Source: Apteryx mantelli (taxonomy: Eukaryota > Chordata > Aves > Apterygiformes > Apterygidae). Taken from it: DNA of 64,000 nucleotides. The DNA lies in contig NC_090012.1 of NCBI RefSeq assembly GCF_036417845.1, forward strand, positions 62,001 to 126,000. Reading direction: 5' to 3'. Within the stretch, counting starts at the first letter, position 1. Each line of letters starts with the position of its first letter. The translations under genes and the position numbers were made by a program. The notes beneath the pieces are model-generated. The model was not told the DNA's origin, ran no database searches, and saw only the letters and a list, made by a program, of their open reading frames with translations. Positions 63,925 through 64,000 of this stretch are shown here, piece by piece.

Positions 63925-64000
63925 CTTACAGGCCGACAGCACCGGCAAGCGGCGGGGCCTGAAGGAAGAAAGGCACCGTTAGCACCGCCGGGAGGGCCGG

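Overview
The window looks like avian nuclear DNA, most likely chicken or a close relative, from one of the smallest GC-rich microchromosomes. The evidence is ten protein-coding genes with vertebrate orthologues, short exons, almost pure G/C third codon positions in most genes, and introns and spacers made almost entirely of minisatellites. I recognise no LINE, LTR or DNA transposon. The species call is inference; the vertebrate gene identities come from reading the translations.

Layout, left to right. 0.3-1.4 kb: 5' half of POLR2I (minus), divergent from TBCB (plus, 2.5-6.7 kb). 8.6 kb: single-exon SDHAF1 (plus). 10.3-14.1 kb: TMEM160 (plus). 14.2-17.1 kb: a minisatellite with a hairpin in most units, between the convergent ends of TMEM160 and ARHGAP35. 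17.2-30.7 kb: ARHGAP35 (minus), whose upstream non-coding part probably reaches a CpG island at about 39 kb. 41.7-45.8 kb: AP2S1 (plus). 46.9-48.5 kb: FKRP (minus). 50,765-50,964: a run of 200 Ns. 50.97-51.4 kb: the last two coding exons of NFKBIB (plus). 52.7-62.4 kb: SARS2 (minus, 16 coding exons). 63.2-63.9 kb: MRPS12 (minus).

Synteny, from memory of human gene order. POLR2I-TBCB-SDHAF1 matches human 19q13.12. TMEM160-ARHGAP35-AP2S1-FKRP matches 19q13.32 in order and orientation, without NPAS1 and SLC1A5. NFKBIB-SARS2-MRPS12 matches 19q13.2, except that MRPS12 is codirectional with SARS2 here and head-to-head with it in human. The genes are not a pathway: they are housekeeping functions (Pol II subunit, tubulin folding, complex II assembly, clathrin adaptor, Rho regulation, dystroglycan glycosylation, NF-kappaB inhibition, mitochondrial translation).

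Data quality. TBCB carries three single-base frame breaks and FKRP five. Most lie in or next to G/C runs and the protein is conserved on both sides, so consensus errors are more likely than gene death. The 200-N run hides most of NFKBIB and is not a measured distance.

I see no clearly novel biological system. The best leads are regulatory: a duplicated ACTAYRNNNCCCR-type promoter module at AP2S1, 24 YY1-like sites in a TMEM160 intron, a minisatellite below FKRP that repeats the poly(A) hexamer, E-box and kappaB-like arrays, and about 20 kb of ARHGAP35 sequence in which CpG is not depleted.
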